From NCBI GenBank assembly GCA_019348305.1, contig JAHWJQ010000047.1:1-12508 (forward strand): DNA of 12,508 nucleotides, in the 5' to 3' direction. Every line of letters begins with the position of its first letter. Position 1 is the stretch's first letter. The position numbers and the translations under genes were made by a program. The notes below the pieces were generated by a model. It was not told the origin of the DNA. It made no database searches and worked only from the letters and a program-made list of their open reading frames with translations. The stretch is from Actinomycetota bacterium. GTDB taxonomy: Bacteria > Actinomycetota > Acidimicrobiia > Acidimicrobiales > CADCTF01. Shown here piece after piece: positions 1 through 7,873 of this stretch.

Positions 1-56
1 CCTTCAGGCCAAGAGAAACGAGACCTGTCCCATCATCGCGCAGCCCACGGGGGTCG

Positions 57-1478
57 TCACCCGCGCCGACCCCCGCCGTCGTTGCCATCTTGCCTCGGAT
101 CGGGGCCCTGGTTCTCCCGCTCTGGGGGGCCGCTCGGGCCCTGGTTGCCCCGCTCTGGGGGGCCGCTCGGGCCCTGGTTGCCCCGCTCTGGGGGGCCGCT
201 CGGGCCCTGGTTGCCCCGCTGGTCGGGGCCCCACTGGGTGTCGCCCTGGCGCTTCGTGCGGATGCGACCGGATTCGGCCAGGACCGCCGGCCCCACCGCC
301 GAGTCGCCGAAGCGCCCTCGGATGGCGTCGACCGCCCGGGATGCCTGCTCCCAGCCCTCGTCGGCGACGGCACCGTCCAAGCTCAACTGCTGGTCACTGG
401 CGGGGGCGAGGTTGGTGGCGCTCAGGCCGAAGAGGCGCACGCCGGGCCCGGGGTCGACCGAGCGCAGCAGGTCCTTGGCCACGCGGGCCAGGAGGGCCGC
501 CGTGGACGTGGGCGCGGCCAGGGTGTGGCTCTTGGTGATCGTGCGAAAGTCGTGGAAGCGGACCTTGATCGTGACCGTTCGTCCCTCCATGCCGGCCTTG
601 CGCAGGCGGTGGGCCACGGCGTCGGCCAGGCGAACCGCCTCCCGGCCCAGGCTCTCGTGGTCGTGGAGGTCGCGGGCGTAGGTCTCCTCGTGGCCGACCG
701 ACTTGGGGGCGGACTCCGCCACCACGGCGCGGTCGTCGCGGGCCCATGACAGGTCGTGGAGGTGCCGGCCGTGGGCGGCGCCCAGGGCCGACACCAGCGT
801 CTCGACCGGAAGGGCGGCCAGGTCGCCCACCGTCTCGATGCCGAAGCGGGCCAGGCGCTTCTGGGTCGCCGGCCCCACTCCCCACAGGGCCTCGACGGGC
901 AACGGGTGGAGGAAGGCGAGCTCCTCCCCCGCTGGCACGACGAGGACGCCGGCGCCGGCGACGGTGCCGCTGCGGGCCGCCCTCGGCTTGGCCGCCTTCG
1001 ACGCGAGCTTGGCCACGAACTTCGACGCCGCCACCCCCACGGCGCAGCCCAGTCCCAGCTCGCCGGCGATGCGCTCGCGGATGGCGTGTCCGATCTGCTC
1101 GCCGGTGCCGAACAGCCGCCGGGCCCCTGTCACGTCGAGGAAGGCCTCGTCGAGGGAGATCCCCTCGACCAGCGGGGTGTAGGAGCGGAATACCTCGTGG
1201 ATGCGCCGGCTGTAGTCGGCATAGAGGTCGAAGCGGCCGTGGAGGAACACCGCCTGGGGGCACAACCGCCGCGCCCGTAGCGAGGGCATGGCCGAGTGGA
1301 TGCCGAAGGCCCGGGCCTCGTAGTTGCACGAAGCCACCACACCGCGGTCGCCGCTGCCTCCCACGATCACCGGCTTGCCCCGGAGGGTCGGGTCGAGGAG
1401 CACCTCCACCGACGCGTAGAAGCTGTCCATGTCGACGTGGAGGATGGTGCGGGGCAGGCCGGCGCTCACGGGAGCCAC
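57..1478 (-). CDS. dinB: DNA polymerase IV (Y-family translesion polymerase) with a repeat-bearing C-terminal tail
   Basis: This is a 473-residue Y-family polymerase that would copy past damaged template bases with low fidelity. The palm begins with HVDMDSFYASVE (about 14-25). D16 and the D110-E111 pair in SLDEAFLDVTG supply the metal-binding acids, and Y21 sits at the steric-gate position. The helix-hairpin-helix thumb is near LWGVGPATQKRLARFG (198-213), and the little finger covers roughly 258-360. QLSLD (364-368) fits a beta-clamp-binding motif. E. coli Pol IV (351 aa) ends at such a motif; here about 105 more residues follow, including three exact 11-residue RGNQGPSGPPE repeats (421-453), probably disordered. 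The start is GTG, with an SD-like GGGGTG seven bases upstream; a second in-frame GTG three codons later is an alternative. The gene begins 54 bases after the ATP-grasp stop. A TTGACA sequence overlaps that stop, but no matching -10 is visible. No actinobacterial-type LexA palindrome was seen upstream. Function is secure; the exact start is less so. Confidence 0.96.
   Translation of the reverse strand: MAPVSAGLPRTILHVDMDSFYASVEVLLDPTLRGKPVIVGGSGDRGVVASCNYEARAFGIHSAMPSLRARRLCPQAVFLHGRFDLYADYSRRIHEVFRSYTPLVEGISLDEAFLDVTGARRLFGTGEQIGHAIRERIAGELGLGCAVGVAASKFVAKLASKAAKPRAARSGTVAGAGVLVVPAGEELAFLHPLPVEALWGVGPATQKRLARFGIETVGDLAALPVETLVSALGAAHGRHLHDLSWARDDRAVVAESAPKSVGHEETYARDLHDHESLGREAVRLADAVAHRLRKAGMEGRTVTIKVRFHDFRTITKSHTLAAPTSTAALLARVAKDLLRSVDPGPGVRLFGLSATNLAPASDQQLSLDGAVADEGWEQASRAVDAIRGRFGDSAVGPAVLAESGRIRTKRQGDTQWGPDQRGNQGPSGPPERGNQGPSGPPERGNQGPSGPPERENQGPDPRQDGNDGGGRRG
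103..220 (-). repeat. 33-bp tandem repeat, about 3.6 copies, inside the 3' end of dinB
   Basis: Copies begin at 103, 136, 169 and 202 with an exact 33-base period, and the last copy breaks off near 220. The copies starting at 136 and 169 are essentially identical at DNA level, while the one at 103 has diverged. A period of 33 keeps the reading frame, so each unit adds 11 residues (RGNQGPSGPPE) to the Pol IV tail. Near-identity at synonymous positions suggests recent slippage or unequal exchange, so copy number may vary between strains. Short-read assembly could also have collapsed or expanded it. Confidence 0.95.
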
Positions 1479-1483
1479 TCGCG

Positions 1484-1497
1484 CACACCCCAGTGTG
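1484..1497. promoter_or_regulatory. short inverted repeat just upstream of dinB
   Basis: CACAC and GTGTG form a perfect 5-bp inverted repeat around a 4-base loop, 5 bases upstream of the dinB GTG. On the transcript the hairpin would include part of the SD-like GGGGTG, so it could limit ribosome access or act as a small operator. It is short, and a repeat of this size can occur by chance in GC-rich DNA. Confidence 0.2.
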
Positions 1498-1532
1498 GCA
1501 GCAGCGCCAGCCCGCGAGCTACGGGGGTTCTG

Positions 1533-2408
1533 TCAAGGGGCCAGTGCCGTGATGACGACATCGGCCAGCTCGTCGGTGGCGGCGGGAACAGTGTGGAGGT
1601 ACAGCGATGGTTCGATCAGCTCCAGCTCCATGAGCAGCGGGCGCCCGCCGTCGCCGGCGACGAGGTCGGCGCGGGCGTAGATCAAGTCTTCGCCGGTGAG
1701 GGCGCTGGCCACTTCGCACGCCCGGAGCGCCAACTCGACCTGGGCGGCCGTCGGCTCCACCTCTGAGTAGCTTCCGCCACGGTGCTCGTGGATCCGGAAC
1801 TCACCTCGGGCGGGCAGCTTGGTGACAGCGTGGCTGACCCGCCCGCCGAGCACGACCAGCGAGGTCTCGCCGCTCGTCTCGATGCTCTCCTGGTAGGGCT
1901 GGACCAGCACGTCGCCGCCAGCGAGCAGGGCCCGCACGTGCGCGGCTGTGGCGGGGTCATCCGACCGGCCCCGCTCTGCGTCGTTGCCGCCGATGCCGAC
2001 AGCCGGCTTCACCACCACCGTCTCGGCGCCCCACTCCCCCAGCGCGGCGACGGGTTCGGCGGCGCCCCTGGTCACCACCGTCGTGGGGACGGTGGGGATG
2101 CCGGCGGCGCTGAGCTCCTGCAGGTAGCGCTTGTGGTGGTTCCACCTCACCACCGCCGGCCGGTTGAGCACCGAAGTCACCATCGCCACCGAGTCCACCC
2201 AGGCCAGGAAGGATGCGAGCTTCGCCGGGTAGTCCCACGTCTCGCGCAGCAAAACCAGCTCGTAGTCGGACCAGTCGGCGTTGGGATCGTCCCACGGCAC
2301 CCAGTCGGCTCGCACTCCACGGTCGGCGACCGCCTCGGCCAACCCGGCGTGGTCACCGCTCCCGGTCGGCCACAGAGAGCACGCGGCCAGGGCGATGCGT
2401 GGCGGCAC
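1533..2408 (-). CDS. ATP-grasp domain protein (RimK/DcsG-like carboxylate-amine ligase), substrate unknown
   Basis: This 291-residue protein has the layout of stand-alone ATP-grasp ligases, which activate a carboxylate as acyl-phosphate and join it to an amine or thiol. LLRETWDYP (53-61) is typical of the pre-ATP-grasp domain of the DcsG-like group. Lysines K93 (HHKRYL) and K134 (VVVKPAVGIGGND) are the likely nucleotide contacts. VQPYQESIETSGETSLVV (169-186) and YARADLV (244-250) follow. The final MELELIEPSLYL (260-271) supplies the Mg2+-binding acids (E261, E263, E266 region). The start is GTG with only a weak AGGT-type SD, but the protein opens directly into the first beta strand (IALAACSLWP), which supports it. 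It lies 97 bases after recD, beyond a large hairpin, and 54 bases before dinB. Nothing shows the substrate. Peptide or amino-acid ligation is the family expectation; a link to DNA repair would be inference from position only. Confidence 0.85.
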   Translation of the reverse strand: MPPRIALAACSLWPTGSGDHAGLAEAVADRGVRADWVPWDDPNADWSDYELVLLRETWDYPAKLASFLAWVDSVAMVTSVLNRPAVVRWNHHKRYLQELSAAGIPTVPTTVVTRGAAEPVAALGEWGAETVVVKPAVGIGGNDAERGRSDDPATAAHVRALLAGGDVLVQPYQESIETSGETSLVVLGGRVSHAVTKLPARGEFRIHEHRGGSYSEVEPTAAQVELALRACEVASALTGEDLIYARADLVAGDGGRPLLMELELIEPSLYLHTVPAATDELADVVITALAP

Positions 2409-2438
2409 GACCTGCGAGGCTACGCCGCCACCTGCTTC

Positions 2439-2479
2439 TGGGGTTGTCTACGCACCGCACAGGTGCGCGGACATCCCCA
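2439..2479 (-). terminator. large imperfect hairpin after recD (possible terminator or operator)
   Basis: Bases 2439-2456 pair with 2462-2479 around a 5-base loop. Fifteen of 18 positions are Watson-Crick matched; the exceptions are 2444/2474, 2449/2469 and 2450/2468. The position, about 30 bases past the recD stop and before the ATP-grasp gene, suits the end of the recCBD transcript. No U-tract follows on the minus-strand RNA, so it is not a canonical intrinsic terminator. It could instead be a U-less actinobacterial-type terminator, an RNA-stability element or a protein-binding palindrome. Confidence 0.45.
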
Positions 2480-2507
2480 AAATCGCTTGGTGGCCGGACG
2501 GCGGCGT

Positions 2508-4451
2508 TCAACCACCGGCCCACAGCAAGCAACGAAGGCCGGACGCACGGGCGATGGGCCGGTTGACCGCCGCCCTCACCGTCGCCTCGGTCGCCGCCAG
2601 CAGCAGCCGGCGACGGGCCCGGGTGGTGGCCGTGTACAGGAGCTCTCTCGTGAGGATCCGGGATGTGGGGTCCGGGAGCACCACGGCCACTTGGTCGAAC
2701 TGAGAACCCTGGCTCTTGTGGATGGTCATGGCGTGGACGGTGTCGACCGCCGACAGGCGGGTGGGACTGAAGCGCAGCAACTCTCCCCGGCGCTCGAAGA
2801 CGGCGGACAGGCGGCCGTCGCCGTTGGCCACGACGACGCCGGTGTCACCGTTGTAGAGGCGCAGCCCATAGTCGTTCTCGGTCACCAGCAGCGGCCGCCC
2901 GGCGTACCACTTGCCGGCTCCGTCGGTGACGACGGCGCAGCCGAGGTCGAGATCGGCTGTCTGTTCGTGCAGCCATCGCTCGACCTGGGCCATCCACGTC
3001 TCGACGCCGTAGGGACCGTGGCGGTGCGCGCACAGGAGGCGGAACCGCCCGAGAGCGGAGAGGGCCTCGGTGGCGCGGCCTGCCCTGGCCTCCTCGGTGA
3101 CCCTTCGGCCCGCGGCCACGGCGGCCTCGCGGATGGGGTCGAGCGGGCCGCCGGCGTCGGCCGCCACGTCGGTGTCGATCCACACCACGTCGTCGTGACC
3201 GCCGTCCACCAGGACTGCCACCGTCGCTTCTGCGTCCCCGGCCCGTATCGCTTCGGCGAGAGCGGCGATGCCCCCGCCGAAGCGGTGGACGCGGCGCAGC
3301 ACGACGATGCCGTCACCGACCGTCGCCCCCCACGGCGGTTCAGTCGCCGGCACCTCCTGGCCCGCCACCTGCATGAGGCACTCGTGGGCCGCGCCGCGCA
3401 ACAACAACCCGTCAGCGGCGGGCCCGACGACGTCGCCCAGCACCGCTCCGGCCTCCACCGACGCCAGCTGCTCGGGATCGCCGACGAGTACCAGCCGCGC
3501 CATCGGGCGCACAGCCTCCACCAGCTTGGCCATGAGCGAGAGGGACACCATCGAGGCCTCGTCGACGATCACCACGTCGTGGGGCAGGCGGTTGCCGCGG
3601 TCGTGACGGAAGCGGCTGCGATTGCCTGGCCGCCAGCCCAACAGGCGGTGGATGGTCGACCCCTGCAGCGCCAACAGGTGGGGTTTCGCCCGCTCGGCGA
3701 TCTCGGGCGACCGCGTCTCTTGGTGCACCGCCTCCTCCAGCCGGGCTGCCGCCTTGCCCGTTGGGGCGGCCAGGGCCACCAGCGGCGGCGGAGCGCCGGC
3801 TGCGGCTGCTTGTTCGAACAGCAGAGCCAGGATGCGGGCGACAGTGGTCGTCTTGCCGGTCCCGGGGCCGCCGGCCACCACCGAGAACCTCCGCAGCACC
3901 GCACTCGCGGCCGCCAGCCGCTGGAGGTCGGGGGTGGGGAACAGCCGCGCCAGCCCCTCGGCCAGATCTTCGATGTCCACGCCGGCCGCCACCTCCTCGG
4001 CCCGGCTGGCCAGGTCGGCCGCCACCTGTCGCTCCTCCCGCCAGTAGCGGTCGAGGTAGAGGCGGCTGCCCAGCAGCCGGAGGGGACGGTCCGCCGCGGC
4101 CGCCCCTACGGCGACGAGGGGGCTGACGGACAGCTGGGCGACCCAAGCATCGGGATCCGGCCAGGGCAGCGCGGCCAGGTCAGCCAGATCGGCGTCGACG
4201 GCCACAGTTTCGCGGATCGTGTGCAGGTCGGTGCAGACGTGGCCCAGCCTCGGCGCCCGCACTGCGAACGCCGCCCCCAGCGCCACTGCGTCGCTGCCGT
4301 CGCCGCCGAGGCGGGCCAGCCGCAGCGCGGCGTGGATGTCTGGGCCGCTGAGCACGCCCATCTCGTTGAAGGGCGCCAGCACCTCCGGGCAGCGCAGGAC
4401 GCGACGGACATCGAAGGGGTCGACCTCCACATCCACGCCCGCCCCGCTCAT
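2508..4451 (-). CDS. recD: Exodeoxyribonuclease V subunit alpha (RecD helicase)
   Basis: RecD is the fast 5'-to-3' superfamily 1B helicase of RecBCD and travels on the 5'-ended strand. The 647-residue product has an N-terminal RecC-contacting region (about 1-160). It then carries Walker A GGPGTGKT (194-201), Walker B VIVDEAS (294-300), motif III LVLVGDPEQLASVEAG (320-335), the UvrD-C2-like segment VHAMTIHKSQGSQFDQVAV (572-590) and motif VI LLYTATTRARRRL (604-616). No key motif is missing. It is a little longer than E. coli RecD (608 aa) and than mycobacterial RecD. Its ATG overlaps the recB stop as ATGA and the upstream SD is weak (GGGGCGG-like), so translational coupling to recB is likely. 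It is the last gene of the recCBD operon. The homologous but stand-alone RecD2 is excluded by the recB/recC context. Confidence 0.96.
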   Translation of the reverse strand: MSGAGVDVEVDPFDVRRVLRCPEVLAPFNEMGVLSGPDIHAALRLARLGGDGSDAVALGAAFAVRAPRLGHVCTDLHTIRETVAVDADLADLAALPWPDPDAWVAQLSVSPLVAVGAAAADRPLRLLGSRLYLDRYWREERQVAADLASRAEEVAAGVDIEDLAEGLARLFPTPDLQRLAAASAVLRRFSVVAGGPGTGKTTTVARILALLFEQAAAAGAPPPLVALAAPTGKAAARLEEAVHQETRSPEIAERAKPHLLALQGSTIHRLLGWRPGNRSRFRHDRGNRLPHDVVIVDEASMVSLSLMAKLVEAVRPMARLVLVGDPEQLASVEAGAVLGDVVGPAADGLLLRGAAHECLMQVAGQEVPATEPPWGATVGDGIVVLRRVHRFGGGIAALAEAIRAGDAEATVAVLVDGGHDDVVWIDTDVAADAGGPLDPIREAAVAAGRRVTEEARAGRATEALSALGRFRLLCAHRHGPYGVETWMAQVERWLHEQTADLDLGCAVVTDGAGKWYAGRPLLVTENDYGLRLYNGDTGVVVANGDGRLSAVFERRGELLRFSPTRLSAVDTVHAMTIHKSQGSQFDQVAVVLPDPTSRILTRELLYTATTRARRRLLLAATEATVRAAVNRPIARASGLRCLLWAGG

Positions 4452-7400
4452 GCCGCCGCCCCGCGGTCGAACAGGTCGCTCAGCGCCTCCACCAGCGGGG
4501 CGGGCGGCTTCCAGGCGAACACCCCGCAGCGCTCGGAGTCGACCACCGGAGTCGAAGCACCCCCCATGCCCCGCAGGAAGAGGTACAACACCCCGGCCAG
4601 GTTGCGCTCGGGGTGGTAACCGGCCAGCCGCCAGCGCAGGTAACGATGCACGGCGACCGTGTACAGCAGTGCCTGCAGCGGGTAGTGGGACCGGTACATC
4701 TCCTGCACCAGCGCGGAAGGGCGGTAGTGCCAGGCGCTCAGGTCCTGCCCACCGGCGGCCAGCACGTTGGTCTTGTAGTCGACTACTGCGAAGCGCGGGG
4801 CACCCCCCGCGTCGCGGGTACGCAGCACCAGATCGACGCTGCCGGAGAGGTAACCGCGCAGCTCACCCAGCAGCGCCGGGTCGCGCAGGCGGTCGGCGTA
4901 GCCCGCCAGTGGGTCGTCGCCCGGGAGGTGCCGTCGCAGCACCCCCCCCACGTCTTCGAGCGACAGCGCCCCAACCGGGGCATCGCCGCCGACCAGCGGC
5001 AACTCGAACCCGAGCTCGTCGATGCGATCGGCGCGCCCGATGTCACGAAGGCGGATGTCACCCACCAAGGGCCCGAGCGGGGTCTCGATCGCCGCCCGCA
5101 GCCCCGCCGCCACCGCTGCTGGGTCCCCCACCTCCAGATGGCGCCGCTCCCGCTCCTCGTCGATCCGCGCCATTAGGTCGCCGTCGAGGTCGGCGCTGGT
5201 GAAGTCGGTCTCCTCGAGCACCCGGTGCACGAAGGTGCCGATCTCGACGCCCCCTGGCATGCCGGACAGGAGGGAAGGGACAGACCGCAGCGCGGCGTCA
5301 CCCGGGTCGGCCCCCGGCCCGCCGGCGGCGGCCAGCTCCGGCGGCGGGCGGAGGGCCGCCTCCTCGTCGGTGACCACCGGCTCCTCGGTCTCGCTCGCCA
5401 CCCGGGCCTCGTGGGCCGCCGACGTGATGCCGCTGTAGGAGCTGCGGCGCCAGTGGGAGTCGAGGCTCCGGGCGAACCGCTCCGCTCGCAGGTGGCGTGC
5501 CGCCGGGCGCTCGCCGGCCCAGACAGCGCCGTCGGCGCCGCTGGCCCGCTCCACGCTGATGCGACCCCCGGACTGCTCAGCCAGATCGGAGAACCGCCCC
5601 CACGCCTTGGCGTCGCTGGGGGCGGCGTTGCCGGCCACGGCCACGTTGCCGTCGGGGTCGCGAAAGAACAGCAGCCGGCACAGCGGTGAGTTCCTGCTGT
5701 CGTAGGACGGTGCCCACCACAGCACCGCCTGGTGCTGGGCCCTGGTCAGCGCGACGTAGGCGAGGCGCAGCTTCTCGCCCCGCTCCTCCCGCAGGTACTG
5801 CTGCTTGTGGGCCGCGAGGCCATGGTCACCGCCACCCACGTCGACGCAGCGCCGGTCAGCGGCGTCGGCGTCGTGGAAGACCGGTGGCTCGTTGTCGGGG
5901 ATCCAGCCGGGGTCCCAGAGGAAGGGGCAGTAGACGACGGGGAACTCCAAGCCCTTGCTGCGGTAGATGGTGAGCACCTGCACCGCCTCGGCATCGGATT
6001 CGAGGCGCCGGCTTCGCTCCTCGCTGTCGGTTTCCTTGGCCGACTCGGCGATGCGCTCGCGCAGCCACGCGGTCAGTGCCGTAACGCCCATCTGCTCGGA
6101 CGTAGCGGCGGCGTGGAGGAGCTGTCCCACGTGGCGTAAGTCGGTGAGCTCGCGCTCGCCGTCTTCTTGGCCCAGCACTCGCCCCGGCAGCCCCTCGGTC
6201 AGCGTCACCGTCTCCAGGAGGGAGGCAACGCCCTTTCGCCGCAGCAGACCGGCCCACCGGTGCAGCTTGGCGTGCACGTCCTCCCAGGCGGCGTCGCTGG
6301 CGGTGGCCACCTGTTCGGCGGTCCAGCCGAGGAAGGCGCTGAGGACGGCACCGCGCACCGGTGTCGGAGCGCTGGGCCGCTCGAGAGCCTCGAGCAGGCG
6401 CAGCCAGTCCCACGCCGGCGCGGTGGCGAACACGCTGCCGGCGCCGTTGATGACCCCGGGCACCCCCACGGCTTCCAAGGCGTCGCGTACCAGCGCGGCG
6501 TCGCGGTGGCGGTGCACGAGGACCGCGAGGTCGCCGGGCCGCACCTGGCTTGGCTCGGTCTCGTGCCCGTGGGTCGGCCGCCTCACGACTCCCGCACCCG
6601 ACGACAACAGGCGGACCACGTCGGCGGCCAGGTCGGCGGCCACGTGCTCGCGGGCGGGCTGGACGGTGAGGTAGCCGCTGGGCGTGAGCCGCAGCCCCGG
6701 CTCGTCGCGGTGCACCACCCGTACCCGCAGCGGGGCGGCCACCGGCGCGCCCACGAGGCGGGGCTGGCGGTTGGCCTCCGCCGCCCGCACCGGGCGGTAG
6801 GCGATGCCCTCGTGGCCCAGCTTGGTCCCCCCGAACAGCGCGTCGTAGGCCTCGATCAGGCCCTGGTCGCTGCGCCAGTTCACGGCCAGCGTGGCGCGGT
6901 CGTCGGCCTCCTCGGACGCCTGGAGGTAGGCGTAGACGTCGGCGCCCCTGAAGGCGTAGATGGCCTGCTTGGGGTCGCCGATGAGCACCAGGGTGCCGCC
7001 GCCGTGGGCGAACGCCCGCCGCATGATCTCCCACTGGATCGGGTCGGTGTCCTGGAACTCGTCCACCAGCGCGACCCGGTAGCGCGAGCGCAGCCGGCGG
7101 CAGGCCGCCTCGCCCCCCACGGGATCGGCCAGGGTGTCCCTCAGGCGGGTGAGGAGGTCGTCGTAGGTCAACAGGCCGGCGCGCCGCTTGCGCCGGTCGA
7201 CCTCCCGGCGCACCGCCTCGGCCAACCGGTAGCGCAAGGCCGCCTCGCTGCCCGGTGGTGCGTCGTGGGGCACGAGGAGGGCGTCAGGGTTGGCCACGGC
7301 GTGGTGGGCGATGACGCCGGCCTCGGCCCGAGTGAAGGGGGGGTTGCCGGCGCCGCGGAACTTGCGGACGTAGAAGTCGTCGACCACCTCGTCGACCAGG

Positions 7401-7873
7401 GGGCGCACATCGTGCACGAAGGTCGCACCCGGATCGACGTCACCGGTCACGCCCAAGCCGCTCAACACGTGCTGGCAGAACTCGTGGGTCGTGGCGATGG
7501 TGGCGGCGTCGAAGTCGGAGAGGGCGGCGCCCAGCCGCGCCCGCCGCTCGGCCACCTCGGTCCGCGTTCCCTGGGCCAGCACGCGCACGACGTCGTCGTC
7601 CTCGTCAGGCTCCACGCCGGCCAGCGCCCGGACGAGGCCCTGCTCGACGTCCACCAGACGCTCGCGCACCCGGTCCCGCAGCTCGCCGGTGGCCATGCGG
7701 GTGAAGGTCACGAGCAGCAGGTGCTCCAGGGGCGTGCCCTCGGCCACGTAGCGGGCGGCGAGGGCGGCGATGGTGAAGGTCTTGCCGGTTCCCGCGCTGG
7801 CCTCCAGCACGGTGACGCCGCTGGGCAGCGGGCCGCAGACGTCGAACGGGCGCAGGTCGGTGGTGGTGCTCAT
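4448..7873 (-). CDS. recB: Exodeoxyribonuclease V subunit beta (RecB helicase-nuclease)
   Basis: RecB is the 3'-to-5' superfamily 1A helicase and the only nuclease of RecBCD. I start it at the ATG at 7873 (MSTTTDL), giving 1141 residues. This start makes a 4-base ATGA overlap with recC and has GAGGAG 11 bases upstream; an upstream in-frame start would add 29 residues of recC antiphase sequence. Helicase motifs are all present: EASAGTGKT (24-32), LLVTFTRMATGELRDR (53-68), VALVDEFQDTD (267-277), LVLIGDPKQAIYAFRGAD (295-312), LAVNWRSD (329-336), VLTIYRSKGLEFPVVYCPF (633-651) and LRLAYVALTRAQ (702-713). An acidic, Pro/Gly-rich tether (about 826-862) leads to the nuclease domain, where H883, D1014, D1032 and K1034 (VVDYKTN) match the E. 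coli H956/D1067/D1080/K1082 set. YPLQALLYTVAVHRYL (1064-1079) follows. The enzyme should therefore both unwind and degrade DNA. Confidence 0.97.
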   Translation of the reverse strand: MSTTTDLRPFDVCGPLPSGVTVLEASAGTGKTFTIAALAARYVAEGTPLEHLLLVTFTRMATGELRDRVRERLVDVEQGLVRALAGVEPDEDDDVVRVLAQGTRTEVAERRARLGAALSDFDAATIATTHEFCQHVLSGLGVTGDVDPGATFVHDVRPLVDEVVDDFYVRKFRGAGNPPFTRAEAGVIAHHAVANPDALLVPHDAPPGSEAALRYRLAEAVRREVDRRKRRAGLLTYDDLLTRLRDTLADPVGGEAACRRLRSRYRVALVDEFQDTDPIQWEIMRRAFAHGGGTLVLIGDPKQAIYAFRGADVYAYLQASEEADDRATLAVNWRSDQGLIEAYDALFGGTKLGHEGIAYRPVRAAEANRQPRLVGAPVAAPLRVRVVHRDEPGLRLTPSGYLTVQPAREHVAADLAADVVRLLSSGAGVVRRPTHGHETEPSQVRPGDLAVLVHRHRDAALVRDALEAVGVPGVINGAGSVFATAPAWDWLRLLEALERPSAPTPVRGAVLSAFLGWTAEQVATASDAAWEDVHAKLHRWAGLLRRKGVASLLETVTLTEGLPGRVLGQEDGERELTDLRHVGQLLHAAATSEQMGVTALTAWLRERIAESAKETDSEERSRRLESDAEAVQVLTIYRSKGLEFPVVYCPFLWDPGWIPDNEPPVFHDADAADRRCVDVGGGDHGLAAHKQQYLREERGEKLRLAYVALTRAQHQAVLWWAPSYDSRNSPLCRLLFFRDPDGNVAVAGNAAPSDAKAWGRFSDLAEQSGGRISVERASGADGAVWAGERPAARHLRAERFARSLDSHWRRSSYSGITSAAHEARVASETEEPVVTDEEAALRPPPELAAAGGPGADPGDAALRSVPSLLSGMPGGVEIGTFVHRVLEETDFTSADLDGDLMARIDEERERRHLEVGDPAAVAAGLRAAIETPLGPLVGDIRLRDIGRADRIDELGFELPLVGGDAPVGALSLEDVGGVLRRHLPGDDPLAGYADRLRDPALLGELRGYLSGSVDLVLRTRDAGGAPRFAVVDYKTNVLAAGGQDLSAWHYRPSALVQEMYRSHYPLQALLYTVAVHRYLRWRLAGYHPERNLAGVLYLFLRGMGGASTPVVDSERCGVFAWKPPAPLVEALSDLFDRGAAA

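Noticed and set aside
103..220. CRISPR-like or short direct repeat array
   Set aside because: The repeats are contiguous with no unique spacers, keep codon phase and lie within dinB, so they are a coding tandem repeat.
1531..1536. TTGACA before dinB as a full promoter
   Set aside because: No -10-like hexamer is present 15-19 bases downstream, and the motif overlaps a stop codon, so it is not called as a promoter.
1782..4619. 945-codon plus-strand open frame across the ATP-grasp gene and recD
   Set aside because: It crosses two unrelated minus-strand genes and their spacer, including the hairpin, which is the behaviour of a shadow frame and not of a gene. Composition is low-complexity and domain-free.
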